Shown: one piece after another, positions 51,421-60,102 of the stretch
Layout of the letters: each line of letters opens with the position of its first letter
Numbering within the stretch: the stretch's first letter is position 1
Assembly (NCBI RefSeq): GCF_947259025.1
Contig: NZ_CAMYKO010000005.1
Coordinates: 620,001-684,000, forward strand
DNA length: 64,000 bases
Source of the DNA: an uncultured Methylophaga sp.
Lineage (GTDB): Bacteria; Pseudomonadota; Gammaproteobacteria; Nitrosococcales; Methylophagaceae
Direction of reading: 5' to 3'
Position numbers and translations under genes: made by a program
Notes under the pieces: model-generated
The model's database searches: none
What the model was told of the DNA's origin: nothing
The model's input: the letters and a program-made list of their open reading frames with translations, nothing else

Positions 51421-51791
51421 AAAGCTGTTTAACGATAGACATTATAAAGAAAGACGAGTTTCTCAGCTAGGGGATGTTGGTGTTGAATTTATTGATTTTG
51501 ACTCTAGGTTCTGTGGAGTAGCTTGGTGTGGGTAACTTAGTGTGTCATTTTTTGAGCTGGGGTCTGGATTGCCGCGGCCTTCGGCCTCGCAATGACATGA
51601 TTGGGTTAACAAGCTAGGGCCTGGATTGCTTCGGCCTGTGGCCTCGCAATGACGTGTTTCCCTGTTGAGTTGCTGCGGAAATCAAAATCGTCCCAGATGA
51701 TTATGTGCTTTGGCCTGCTGTCTTATTGCCACGGATGGATTTTTTATCGCCAATGCACAGGCAATTGGCGGTCACAATTTCGTGTTGCCAG
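51421..51791. other. Intergenic region between ssrA and smpB with REP-like repeats
   Basis: No gene is supported. It probably holds the ssrA promoter near 51430-51470 and two REP-like copies at 51563-51653. Confidence 0.55.
51563..51653. repeat. Two REP-like palindromic elements
   Basis: Two units (51563-51596 and 51621-51653) share CTGGATTGC, a central CGGCCT...GGCCT palindrome, and CGCAATGAC. A related unit with a different centre is at 54560. Confidence 0.75.
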
Positions 51792-52271
51792 CTATTTCAT
51801 TTTCATGATGCGGGCTTTGTCGCGGTTCCAGTCACGTTCTTTTTCAGTGGCGCGTTTGTCGTGCAGTTGTTTACCCTTGGCCAGTGCGATCTGGATTTTG
51901 GCCATGCCTTTTTTCCAGTACATATTGAGTGGCACCAGGGTGTAGCCTTTGCGCTCGACTGCGCCGATCAGTTTGTCGAGTTCGCGGCGGTGCAGCAACA
52001 GCTTACGATCGCGCTGCGGTTCGGGCACGATATGGGTCGAGGCAGTTTTAAGCGGTGAAATCAGGGCATTGGCCAGAAAGGCTTCGCCATTGCGCACGTG
52101 CACATAACTCTCGTTGAGCTGCACCTTGCCATCACGCAGGCTTTTCACTTCCCAGCCTTCCAGCGCCAGACCAGCCTCAAACTTGTCTTCGATAAAAAAG
52201 TCGTGACGGACTTTGCGGTTGACCGCAATGGTGTTGTCACTGAAAGTTTTCTTTTTGCTCTTTTTAGCCAT
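51792..52271 (-). CDS. smpB: SsrA-binding protein SmpB
   Basis: This 159-residue protein has the SmpB fold: [81 protein letters not shown] and the basic tail ending in ARIMKMK. It binds tmRNA and enters the decoding site. Its closeness to ssrA is typical. Confidence 0.98.
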   Translation of the reverse strand: MAKKSKKKTFSDNTIAVNRKVRHDFFIEDKFEAGLALEGWEVKSLRDGKVQLNESYVHVRNGEAFLANALISPLKTASTHIVPEPQRDRKLLLHRRELDKLIGAVERKGYTLVPLNMYWKKGMAKIQIALAKGKQLHDKRATEKERDWNRDKARIMKMK

Positions 52272-52402
52272 CCGGCCATTATAGAGTTTTTGTCACTGAT
52301 ATTCATTAGTTGTGGATGTTTAACGACAAACAGCCAGATTGTTGAATTCGTTCAATTCTGGTTACAATCGGGTCAATTTGTGCGCTAAATCAGGACAAGA
52401 TT

Positions 52403-53782
52403 ATGGCAAGACCCGTCAAGTCGATACACGGTGAGTGGACTTCACGCTGGGCCTTTATTCTGGCAGCGACCGGGTCTGCTGTGGGGCTCGGTAATATCTG
52501 GAAGTTTCCCTATGTAACCGGTGAGAACGGCGGCGGGGCTTTTGTTCTGGTTTATTTGCTGTGTATTGCGGCCATCGGCATTCCAGTGATGATGGCGGAG
52601 GTCTTGATAGGCCGACGCGGCCGTCAGAACCCGATTAACAGCCTGAAATCTCTGGCCGAGGAAGAAGGCCGTTCCCGACTCTGGCGCTGGCTGGGCGGCA
52701 TGGGCGTGCTGGCCGGTTTTTTCATCCTCTCCTATTACAGCGTGATTGCCGGTCAATCCATGGCGTATATACCGCGGACATTGTTCGGCGTCTTTGAGGG
52801 CGTCACGCCGGATGGTGCCAGCAGTATTCATACGGCTTTGGTCAGTGACCCCGAACGCTTACTGGCGTGGCATACCTTATTTATGTTGATCACCGCGGCC
52901 GTCGTCACACGTGGCGTGCAGCGTGGTCTGGAGAAGTCGGTGCGTGTTCTGATGCCAGCACTGTTTATCCTGCTGGTAATGCTGGTTGGCTACGCGGCCA
53001 ATACCGGTGAAGCCTTTACCCGTGGCGTGCATTTTCTGTTTGATGCTGACTTTTCCAAGCTCACTGCCAATTCCGTATTGATTGCCATGGGCCATGCTTT
53101 CTTTACCCTCAGTCTGGGCATGGGCGCGATTATGGTCTACGGCTCTTATCTGCCCAGAAAGACCTCTATTTTTAAAGTCTCGGTCACTATTTCGATCATG
53201 GATACCGGTGTTGCCCTGCTTGCCGGTCTGGCGATATTTCCGCTGGTGTTTGCCAATGGCATGGAGCCCGGCGCCGGGCCCAGCCTGATTTTCGAAACCC
53301 TGCCTATCGCCTTCGGCCATATGCCTGGCGGTGAATTCTTTGGTGCCCTGTTCTTCCTGTTGCTGGTGTTTGCTGCCTGGAGCTCGGGCATCTCGCTGGT
53401 TGAGCCTATCGTTGCCTGGATGGTGGAAAACCACAACCTCAGCCGCCGTAATGCCACCATGCTGGCGACCAGTGTTATCTGGCTGCTGGGGCTACTGACT
53501 GTGTTCTCATTTAATATCGGTCAGGACTGGACACTGTTCGGCAAGACGGCGTTTGGCTTGCTTGACTACCTGACAGCGAATATCATGTTGCCTTTGGGCG
53601 GATTACTGATAGCTCTGTTTGCAGGCTGGATGATGAAGAAATCCAGCACTGCTGAGGAGTTGGCCATCGGCAATGGAGTGCTGTATTACTTCTGGCTCAT
53701 TCTGATTCGATTTGTATCGCCGGTAGCAATCCTGATTGTGTTTGCCAATCTGACCGGCCTGCTTGACATACTGAATAAATAA
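52403..53782 (+). CDS. Sodium-dependent symporter (NSS/SNF family)
   Basis: This 459-residue protein has about 11-12 membrane segments and the family signature WTSRWAFILAATGSAVGLGNIWKFPYVTGENGGGAF at its N-terminus. NSS proteins co-transport amino acids or amines with Na+, fitting a marine organism. The substrate cannot be told from sequence. It is followed 9 bases later by ratA. Confidence 0.93.
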   Translation: MARPVKSIHGEWTSRWAFILAATGSAVGLGNIWKFPYVTGENGGGAFVLVYLLCIAAIGIPVMMAEVLIGRRGRQNPINSLKSLAEEEGRSRLWRWLGGMGVLAGFFILSYYSVIAGQSMAYIPRTLFGVFEGVTPDGASSIHTALVSDPERLLAWHTLFMLITAAVVTRGVQRGLEKSVRVLMPALFILLVMLVGYAANTGEAFTRGVHFLFDADFSKLTANSVLIAMGHAFFTLSLGMGAIMVYGSYLPRKTSIFKVSVTISIMDTGVALLAGLAIFPLVFANGMEPGAGPSLIFETLPIAFGHMPGGEFFGALFFLLLVFAAWSSGISLVEPIVAWMVENHNLSRRNATMLATSVIWLLGLLTVFSFNIGQDWTLFGKTAFGLLDYLTANIMLPLGGLLIALFAGWMMKKSSTAEELAIGNGVLYYFWLILIRFVSPVAILIVFANLTGLLDILNK

Positions 53783-53791
53783 ACCGATTCA

Positions 53792-54232
53792 ATGACAACC
53801 ATTACACGCAGTGCTCTGGTGATGTACACCCCTGATCAGATGTTTGATCTGGTCAATGATGTCGAGGCTTATCCGCGCTTTCTGCCGTGGTGTCGCGACA
53901 GCCACATCATCAGCAAAAATGAAGATGTCATCTGTGCCACCCTGGACATTGCCAAGGGCGGCATACATCATGAGTTTTCCACCCGAAACCTGCTCGATCA
54001 CGGCAATGCTATCCGCATTGAGCTGATTGACGGCCCGTTCCGTCACCTGGAAGGTCACTGGCAATTCAAACCGATTGGCGATAGCAAAGGCTGCCGCGTT
54101 CAGCTGGATATGGACTTTGAGTTCTCCACCCGCCTGCTGGATTTGGCGCTGGGACCGGTGTTCACCCAGATATCCGGCTCTCTGGTTGATGCTTTCTGTC
54201 AACGTGCTCAGGAAATTTATGGAAAACGCTGA
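53792..54232 (+). CDS. ratA: RatA family START-domain protein (coenzyme Q-binding type)
   Basis: This 146-residue protein has the polyketide cyclase/START pattern of RatA/Coq10 (YTPDQMFDLVNDVEAYPRFLPWCRDSHII; LIDGPFRHLEGHWQFKP). In E. coli, RatA has been reported to block ribosome association; related proteins bind ubiquinone. It overlaps rnfH by 14 bases, the usual pair beside smpB. Confidence 0.94.
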   Translation: MTTITRSALVMYTPDQMFDLVNDVEAYPRFLPWCRDSHIISKNEDVICATLDIAKGGIHHEFSTRNLLDHGNAIRIELIDGPFRHLEGHWQFKPIGDSKGCRVQLDMDFEFSTRLLDLALGPVFTQISGSLVDAFCQRAQEIYGKR

Positions 54233-54548
54233 TCTGATTCTGGTCGAAGTGGCCTACGCCCTGCCCGACGAACAAGTCATTCTGGAAATTGAGGTGCCGG
54301 CTGACACCCAGGTTGAAGAAGTCATCAAGCGCTCCGGTATCCTGGAACGCTACCCGCAGATCGATCTCGACAAAGACAAGGTCGGCATTTTTGGCAAAAT
54401 GTGCAAGCTCAACGCGACGCTCAGGGATAAAGACCGGATTGAAATCTATCGGCCTCTGATTGCTGATCCCAAAGAGTCGCGTCGTCAGAAAGCCGAGATG
54501 GCGAAAAAGAAAAAAGCGCGTGAGGAGCAGGCTGAGAAAGAGGGTTAA
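54219..54548 (+). CDS. rnfH: RnfH family ubiquitin-like protein
   Basis: This 109-residue protein has a beta-grasp fold (ILVEVAYALPDEQVILEIEVPADTQVEEVIKRSG; KVGIFGKMCKLNATLRDKDRIEIYRPL) and a Lys/Glu-rich tail. AGGAA precedes the ATG. It is partner to ratA; function unclear. Confidence 0.93.
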   Translation: MENADLILVEVAYALPDEQVILEIEVPADTQVEEVIKRSGILERYPQIDLDKDKVGIFGKMCKLNATLRDKDRIEIYRPLIADPKESRRQKAEMAKKKKAREEQAEKEG

Positions 54549-54559
54549 GACTCCACTCA

Positions 54560-54604
54560 CTGGGACTGGACTGCCGCGTCGCTATCGCTCCTCGCAGTGA
54601 CTTC
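54560..54604. repeat. REP-like element after rnfH
   Basis: TGGACTGCCGCG, a GCTATCGC centre and CTCGCAGTGAC match the ends of the elements at 51563 with a different middle. Confidence 0.6.
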
Positions 54605-54636
54605 GTGTATTGCTCTCAACCTTGAAGTTCAAACCC

Positions 54637-55458
54637 TCAGGCACGCTTTTTATAGACTGCCTGTGATTCCAGTAACTGCATTTCCGCTTCACTGAAACCG
54701 GCTTCCAGCCGCGCCTCGGTATGAAAGGGTCCGCGGATTTCACCGTTAAAATAGGTTTCCAGCAGTTCCTTAAAAGTCAGATATGGGTCTAAACCCCGCT
54801 GCTCGCAGAGGTAGTTAAACCAGCGAGTGCCGACTTTTACATGGCCCACTTCTTCACGCAGGATGGTCTCCAGAATCTCCACCGCCCGGTGGTCGCCCGA
54901 TGAAGTCAGTTTATTCATCATTGATGGCGTGACATCCAGCCCCCGCGCTTCCAGCACTCTGGGCACCAACGCCATCCGATGCAAAGGATCGTGATGGGTT
55001 TTCTGTGCCATTTCCCACATGCCGTCATGAGCCGGGAAATCACCGTAACGGAAACCCATTGTGGTCAAATGCGCATCCAGCATCTCAAAGTGGGTGGATT
55101 CCTCGTAGGCGACCTGCAGCCAATCCGTGTAATAAGCCTCCGGCATGCCAGCAAAACGGGCAATCGCATCCAGCGCCAGGTTGATCGCATTGAACTCGAT
55201 ATGACAAATCGCATGGATTAGCGTGGCATGGCCGGTTTCGCGGTTATTGCGTCTTCTGGGCAAATCGCGAGGGGCCACCAGTTCGGGCTTTTCAGGCCGG
55301 CCCGGGTAAGCGGGCGGATTGAAAGCCGCAGCAGATAAGTAATAGCCCTGCTGCTCAACTGACTGATGCAAAGCCTGGGTTGCTGCGGCTTTCTCCCAGG
55401 GATCGGCCATCAGTAAAATATCTAACGCATGCTGACGTATATCGAGCTGCTCAGGCAT
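54637..55458 (-). CDS. DUF455 ferritin-like protein
   Basis: This 273-residue protein has the di-iron type pattern ICHIEFNAINLALDAIARF, YEESTHFEMLDAHL and ILREEVGHVKVGTRWF, with Glu/His ligands spaced as in ferritin-like four-helix proteins. The relatives include MiaE-like oxidases; the substrate of this family is unknown. It overlaps the ABC permease gene by 8 bases, so they share a transcript. Confidence 0.88.
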   Translation of the reverse strand: MPEQLDIRQHALDILLMADPWEKAAATQALHQSVEQQGYYLSAAAFNPPAYPGRPEKPELVAPRDLPRRRNNRETGHATLIHAICHIEFNAINLALDAIARFAGMPEAYYTDWLQVAYEESTHFEMLDAHLTTMGFRYGDFPAHDGMWEMAQKTHHDPLHRMALVPRVLEARGLDVTPSMMNKLTSSGDHRAVEILETILREEVGHVKVGTRWFNYLCEQRGLDPYLTFKELLETYFNGEIRGPFHTEARLEAGFSEAEMQLLESQAVYKKRA

Positions 55459-56431
55459 CGAGTCGCACCCGCGGGTCGACCAGGGTGTAGGAAATATCGG
55501 TCAGCATCAGCCCCACGATATACAGCACTGAGCCCAGGAACACCATGGCGCGGACGATGGCAAAGTCCTGGGCGTGAATGGCATCAATGGTGTAACTGCC
55601 CAGCCCCGGAATGCCGAAGAAGGACTCCAGGATCAAACTGCCCATAAACAAGGTCGGCAACACTACCACCACGCCGGTCAGAATCGGGATCATGGCGTTT
55701 TTCAAAACATGCGAGAACAATACCCGGACTTCGGACAAGCCTTTGGCGCGGGCTGTGCGCACATAATCCTTGGAGACTTCTTCCAGAAACAGGGTGCGGT
55801 ACCAGCGTGAGCCGCTGCCAATACCGGAGATAATGCCAATCGCTACCGGCAAAATCAGGAATTTAGCAGCATCAAAGCCCTCAGCATAGCCTGAGACCGG
55901 CACCAACTGCATGGTTTTACCCACCAGGAACTGGCCACCGATAATATAAAACAGACCTGATATCGACATCAGCATTACGCACAAGACCACGCCGCTCAAA
56001 TCCACATAAGTGGCTCGGAAAAACACCATCAGCATGGCAAAGGTAATATTGACCATCAGCCCGATGATCAGAATAGGTATGGCTATCGCCAGGCTGGGCC
56101 AGGCACGTTTTTGAATATCCTGGCCGATATCGCGGCCGTCGTCAGCCTGACCAAATTCAAACACAAACAGGCTCAAAGATTTGGCAAAGAAAATAGTATC
56201 GGTTGCTTTGGCCGTGCCCGCCGCCTCGCTATTCCAGATCAGCGGTTTGTTGTAACCCCGCTCTTCTTTCCAGGTTTCGATAGCCTGTTCTGTCACATGT
56301 TTGTTACCCAGATGCATGCGCGCCATATCGTCCGGCGTATTGACCATGAAGAACAAAACGAAGGTGAGTGCATTCACCCCCAGCAGAATGGGAAAGGCAT
56401 AAAGGATTCGACGGACGATGTAAGCGAGCAT
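55451..56431 (-). CDS. Orphan ABC transporter permease (DppB/YejB-like)
   Basis: This 326-residue protein has the N-terminal RRILYAFPILLGVNALTFVLFF and the permease loop KDYVRTARAKGLSEVRVLFSHVLKNAMIPI with an EAA-like motif, and ends in LVDPRVRLDA. It belongs to the oligopeptide/dipeptide class. No binding protein, second permease or ATPase gene is adjacent on this strand, so its partners lie elsewhere or are lost. A long polar insertion at about 40-95 is present, as in YejB. Confidence 0.88.
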   Translation of the reverse strand: MLAYIVRRILYAFPILLGVNALTFVLFFMVNTPDDMARMHLGNKHVTEQAIETWKEERGYNKPLIWNSEAAGTAKATDTIFFAKSLSLFVFEFGQADDGRDIGQDIQKRAWPSLAIAIPILIIGLMVNITFAMLMVFFRATYVDLSGVVLCVMLMSISGLFYIIGGQFLVGKTMQLVPVSGYAEGFDAAKFLILPVAIGIISGIGSGSRWYRTLFLEEVSKDYVRTARAKGLSEVRVLFSHVLKNAMIPILTGVVVVLPTLFMGSLILESFFGIPGLGSYTIDAIHAQDFAIVRAMVFLGSVLYIVGLMLTDISYTLVDPRVRLDA

Positions 56432-56623
56432 GAACAGCGATACCAGTTTAAAAGGGTCTGATTAATGACCGAATGCCGGTGCATCAAGTTTCAATAGGCT
56501 GACATTGTAGCAGTTGCTGTCTTTCACAGCCGAACAGGGGTGACTATGGATGCATCGAGAACATAGCTCAGCCATAATGGTCTCAGTGTTTGTGTTGATA
56601 ATCCCAATTTCACGAGGCCTGAT

Positions 56624-57379
56624 ATGAAAAAAAGCATAATTGCACTGTTCCTGCCGCTAATGCTGGCATTAAGCCTGCCCGCCCATGCCGAAACCACGCA
56701 AATCATGATTCGTGCGAAGGCGGTCGATGCTAAATTTATCGGCACCAGCGTTGGTGGCGTTCGTGTGGTGGTGGAAGATGCCGAGACCGGAGAAATGCTG
56801 GATGAAGGCTGGATTAACGGTGATACCGGCAACACCGACACGCTGATTAAAAACCCGATCAAACGCGGACAGACTTTGACCGATGACAACACCGCCGGCT
56901 TTGTGGCCGAGGTGGATATTGAGGCGCCGCGTTTACTGCGCTTCAAACTGATTGGCCCTTATGGCTACCGCCAGTCCCTGCAGGAAGCCACCGTGACTTC
57001 CTGGGTCGTGCCCGGTAAAGACTTACTGGGCGATGGGATTACCCTGTCCATGCCCGGCTTTATCGTTGATGCCTGGACTCAGGTGCTGGAAGGCGGCAAG
57101 GTCGAGTTTTACACCAAAGCTTCATTGCTCTGCGGCTGCCCTATCACCAAGGACGGTCTCTGGAAACCGGATAACTACGAGGCCAAAGCCATCCTGATGC
57201 AGGACGAGGAAAAAGTTGGCGAAATTCCACTGGCTTTTACCGGGCCGATGGGCATGTTCTCCGGTAAAACCAAGATTGATAAGTCTGGCCATTACAAAGC
57301 CATCATTTACTTAGTTGATCAGACCACCGGCAATGTCGGCGTCGATCGCACCATGTTTGAAGTCAATCTGGAGCCTTGA
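56624..57379 (+). CDS. Exported protein upstream of DUF692 cassette, with a CGC motif
   Basis: This 251-residue protein has a clear signal peptide (LFLPLMLALSLPAHAE, cleaved about residue 22). The rest is beta-rich, perhaps two immunoglobulin-like parts (RVVVEDAETGEML; KFIGTSVGGV). Its only two cysteines lie close together in KASLLCGCPITKDG near residue 170. GAGG precedes the ATG. It is 70 bases upstream of the DUF692 gene with no terminator between, so the two are probably co-transcribed. No family is recognised. The Cys pair makes it a candidate substrate for the DUF692 enzyme, or a metal-binding partner. Confidence 0.75.
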   Translation: MKKSIIALFLPLMLALSLPAHAETTQIMIRAKAVDAKFIGTSVGGVRVVVEDAETGEMLDEGWINGDTGNTDTLIKNPIKRGQTLTDDNTAGFVAEVDIEAPRLLRFKLIGPYGYRQSLQEATVTSWVVPGKDLLGDGITLSMPGFIVDAWTQVLEGGKVEFYTKASLLCGCPITKDGLWKPDNYEAKAILMQDEEKVGEIPLAFTGPMGMFSGKTKIDKSGHYKAIIYLVDQTTGNVGVDRTMFEVNLEP

Positions 57380-57449
57380 CTGGCCTGTGGCTGTAACAAA
57401 CACGCCACTTCTGAGTCATAAAGGTAATGACACAATTCAGGAGCGATTT

Positions 57450-58298
57450 ATGAGCAGCACAACATGTCCGGTCACGGGTGCAGGGCTGGGTCTGCGTCGC
57501 AGTTTTCTCGACGAGCTGGCTCAAACCGACAACACCGACGTTGATTTTCTGGAAGTTGCCCCGGAAAACTGGATGGAAATGGGCGGCGCTTTCGGTCGTA
57601 AATTCACCGCCATGGCAGAACGCTACCCGATGCTTTGTCATGGTCTGTCTTTATCGATCGGCAGCCCGGCCCCGCTGGATGAGCATTTCCTGCAAAGGCT
57701 GAAAAAGTTCTTTGATAAACATAATATTCGCTGCTACAGCGAGCATCTGAGTTATTGCAGTGACGACGGCCACCTTTATGACCTGATGCCAATTCCGTTT
57801 ACCGAAGAAGCGGTGCATTACGTCGCTGATCGCATCAAACGCATTCAGTCCATTCTTGAGCGCCGGCTGGTGATTGAGAACGTCTCCTATTATGCGGCGC
57901 CAGGCCAAGAGATGGACGAAGTCGAGTTTGTGAAAGCGATTCTGGAAGAGGCCGACTGTGATCTGCTGCTTGACGTCAATAATGTCTACGTCAACAGCGT
58001 TAATCACCGTTATCAGCCGTTGGAGTATATCAAGGCGATGCCTACCGAGCGCATTGCCTATATGCACATCGCCGGCCATTACAATGAGGCTGAAGACCTG
58101 ATCGTGGATACTCACGGCGCGGATGTGATTGATCCGGTGTGGGAGCTACTGGATCAGACCTATGCCCACCATGGCCTGATCCCGACCCTGCTGGAACGCG
58201 ATTTCAATATTCCTTCTCTGTCTCACCTGCTGGATGAGGTCAGTGTCATTCACCGTCACCAGCAGCAATACCAGGTCGAACATGTCTCGCATGGCTGA
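57450..58298 (+). CDS. DUF692 multinuclear iron oxygenase (MbnB/BufB-like)
   Basis: This 282-residue TIM-barrel protein has the DUF692 metal ligand set: LCHGLSLSIGSPAPLDEHFL, CYSEHLSYC, VIENVSYYA, LLLDVNNVYVNSVNH, AYMHIAGHY, DTHGADV and LLERDFN. Relatives (MbnB, bufferin maturases) oxidise cysteines of small peptides into copper-binding groups, with a DUF2063-type partner. The ATG at 57450 has AGGAG upstream; 45 additional in-frame codons upstream run through the end of the preceding gene. It overlaps the DUF2063 gene by 17 bases. Confidence 0.93.
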   Translation: MSSTTCPVTGAGLGLRRSFLDELAQTDNTDVDFLEVAPENWMEMGGAFGRKFTAMAERYPMLCHGLSLSIGSPAPLDEHFLQRLKKFFDKHNIRCYSEHLSYCSDDGHLYDLMPIPFTEEAVHYVADRIKRIQSILERRLVIENVSYYAAPGQEMDEVEFVKAILEEADCDLLLDVNNVYVNSVNHRYQPLEYIKAMPTERIAYMHIAGHYNEAEDLIVDTHGADVIDPVWELLDQTYAHHGLIPTLLERDFNIPSLSHLLDEVSVIHRHQQQYQVEHVSHG

Positions 58299-59037
58299 TT
58301 CATTTCAGGACACGCAATACCAGTTTGCTGCGCATATTCGTGATCCGGCCCATCAGGCTGCGCCTGATCATATCGAAGACCGGCGCATGGCGATTTACCG
58401 GGATTTATTTTTCAACAATATCAACGGCACGCTGGAAAACGCTTTCCCGGTGATCCGCAGCCTGTTCACCGAGGATAACTGGCTGGCGATGGTGCGTGAC
58501 TTTATGATCCGACACCAAAGCAAAAGTCCGCTGTTTATCGAGATTGCCCGTGAGTTTATGTCTTACCTGGACAATGAACGTGACAGTGTCGATGACCCGC
58601 CCTTTTTATCCGAGCTCGCCCATTATGAATGGGTGGAGCTGGCCTTGAGCATTGCCGAGCCCGAGTTCACGCTGACCCAACTGGAGGCAGAACAGGACTG
58701 TCTGGCCTTGAAATACACGCAGTCGCCGCTGGCCTGGCTTTTGGTCTATCAATACCCGGTTCATAAAATCAGCCCGGATAACCGTCCTCAGCAGCCCTCT
58801 GAGACGCCGAACTGCCTGCTTGTACAGCGTAATGAGGATGAACAGATCAAGTTTATTGAGCTTAATCCAGTCAGTGCCCGCCTTCTCGAGCTGCTGTCAC
58901 AGGGCCAGACCGGCTATGAGGCAGTGGAAGAGATTGCGACTGCCATGCAGCATCCGGATCCGCGGGTCGTAGAGAACGGCGCCCGGCAGATGATAGTTGA
59001 CTGGCTGGCAAGGGGCATTCTGCTTAAAGCCGATTAA
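58282..59037 (+). CDS. DUF2063 partner protein (MbnC/BufC-like)
   Basis: This 251-residue protein has the N-terminal DUF2063 region (DRRMAIYRDLFFNNINGTLENAFPVIRSLF; ARLLELLSQGQTGYEAVEEI later). In methanobactin and bufferin systems this protein binds the precursor and pairs with the DUF692 enzyme. The start at 58282 has AGGTCG before it; another ATG lies three codons on. It is last in the cassette. Confidence 0.88.
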   Translation: MSRMADSFQDTQYQFAAHIRDPAHQAAPDHIEDRRMAIYRDLFFNNINGTLENAFPVIRSLFTEDNWLAMVRDFMIRHQSKSPLFIEIAREFMSYLDNERDSVDDPPFLSELAHYEWVELALSIAEPEFTLTQLEAEQDCLALKYTQSPLAWLLVYQYPVHKISPDNRPQQPSETPNCLLVQRNEDEQIKFIELNPVSARLLELLSQGQTGYEAVEEIATAMQHPDPRVVENGARQMIVDWLARGILLKAD

Positions 59038-59392
59038 TTCGGGCTGCGTTTAGGATGACAGCAGCCTGACTAGGGTTATTTAGCAAACCGGTTGAAGCAG
59101 CAAGCACTGGGCCAGAGATGCCTCGACTACGCTCGGCATGACAGCTCTCTAACGTGGCTTGCTGATCATCGCGCGGCAGGACTCCGCCCTGTCATCCTGA
59201 GCCTCCCGCCTGTCATCCTGAGCCTGCCGAAGGATCTTTCGGAACACAAAGATGCCTCGACTCCGCTCGGCATGACAGATCAGACTGATGCTGTACTGAC
59301 CAATACTCTTAACTCCCCCACACCGTCATCCTGAGCCTGTCGAAGGATCTTTCGGAACACAAAGATGCCTCGACTCTGCTCGGCATGACAAC
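59038..59392. other. Intergenic region filled with REP-type repeats
   Basis: Between the DUF2063 gene and eda there is no supported gene; most of the sequence is made of the repeats at 59118-59390. Confidence 0.65.
59118..59390. repeat. REP-like family: two full 67-base units plus fragments
   Basis: Full units at 59211-59277 and 59324-59390 share GTCATCCTGAGCCT, CGAAGGATCTTTCGGAACAC and GATGCCTCGACTC with GCTCGGCATGACA; partial units lie at 59118-59143 and 59190-59210. The ends of each unit are inverted (GTCATCCTGAGC against GCTCGGCATGAC), so each may fold. Confidence 0.8.
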
Positions 59393-59420
59393 AAAAAAAG
59401 GCGCCAAAAGGCGCCTTTTT
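59393..59420. terminator. Bidirectional terminator between the DUF2063 gene and eda
   Basis: GGCGCC-AAAA-GGCGCC with A and T runs on either side. On the minus strand it lies 22 bases after the eda stop. Confidence 0.92.
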
Positions 59421-59441
59421 CTCAGACAGTGGCTGAAACAA

Positions 59442-60074
59442 TCAGGCCGTCGCCAGTTCAATCGCTTCCGCTGCCAGACGGGTAATTTCATCCCAGTTCT
59501 CGGCATCGACCAGGCTGGCGGCGCACATCCAGCTACCACCGACACAGCCGACATTCGGCAGTTTGTAGTAGTCATTGACGTTTTTCTGACTGACACCACC
59601 GGTTGGGCAGAAGGTAATCTGCGGAATCGGCGCGCCAATGGATTTCAGCATCGGTACACCACCGGCGGCTTCGGCCGGGAAGAACTTCATCGCGGTAATG
59701 CCTTTTTCCAGCAGACGCATGGCTTCACTGGGGTTGGCAATACCCGGCAGCAATGGCACGCCGGTTTCCAGTGCGGCATCAATGAGGCTGTCAGTGGTAC
59801 CGGGGCTGACGATAAACTCAGCACCGGCATCAATGGCTTTGTTGAGGGTATCAATATTGATGATAGTACCGGCACCGACGATAGCGTCAGGCACTTCAGC
59901 CTTAATACGACGGATGGATTCCAGCGCCGCATCAGTACGCAGCGTGATTTCCAGCACTTTCAGGCCACCTTTGACCAGCGCTTTGGCCAAGGGTACCGCA
60001 TGATCGGCATCGTTAATCACCATCACCGGTACAATCGGTGACACCTTCATAATTTCATGAATTGTTTTAGCCAT
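59442..60074 (-). CDS. eda: 2-keto-3-deoxy-6-phosphogluconate aldolase
   Basis: This 210-residue class I aldolase has VLEITLRTDAALESI, GAGTIINID, FIVSPGTT and the Schiff-base lysine in AMKFFPAEAAGG. It splits KDPG into pyruvate and glyceraldehyde 3-phosphate, the last Entner-Doudoroff step. In methylotrophs that fix formaldehyde by the ribulose monophosphate cycle this can be the cleavage arm. It follows edd by 28 bases on the same strand. Confidence 0.97.
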   Translation of the reverse strand: MAKTIHEIMKVSPIVPVMVINDADHAVPLAKALVKGGLKVLEITLRTDAALESIRRIKAEVPDAIVGAGTIINIDTLNKAIDAGAEFIVSPGTTDSLIDAALETGVPLLPGIANPSEAMRLLEKGITAMKFFPAEAAGGVPMLKSIGAPIPQITFCPTGGVSQKNVNDYYKLPNVGCVGGSWMCAASLVDAENWDEITRLAAEAIELATA

Positions 60075-60102
60075 GGAGATTGCTATTCCAGATTGTTAAA
60101 AG

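Noticed and set aside
59118-59390. CRISPR-like repeats
   Set aside because: Unit spacing is irregular, spacers are not unique short sequences of constant length, and each unit is itself palindromic; no cas genes are present.
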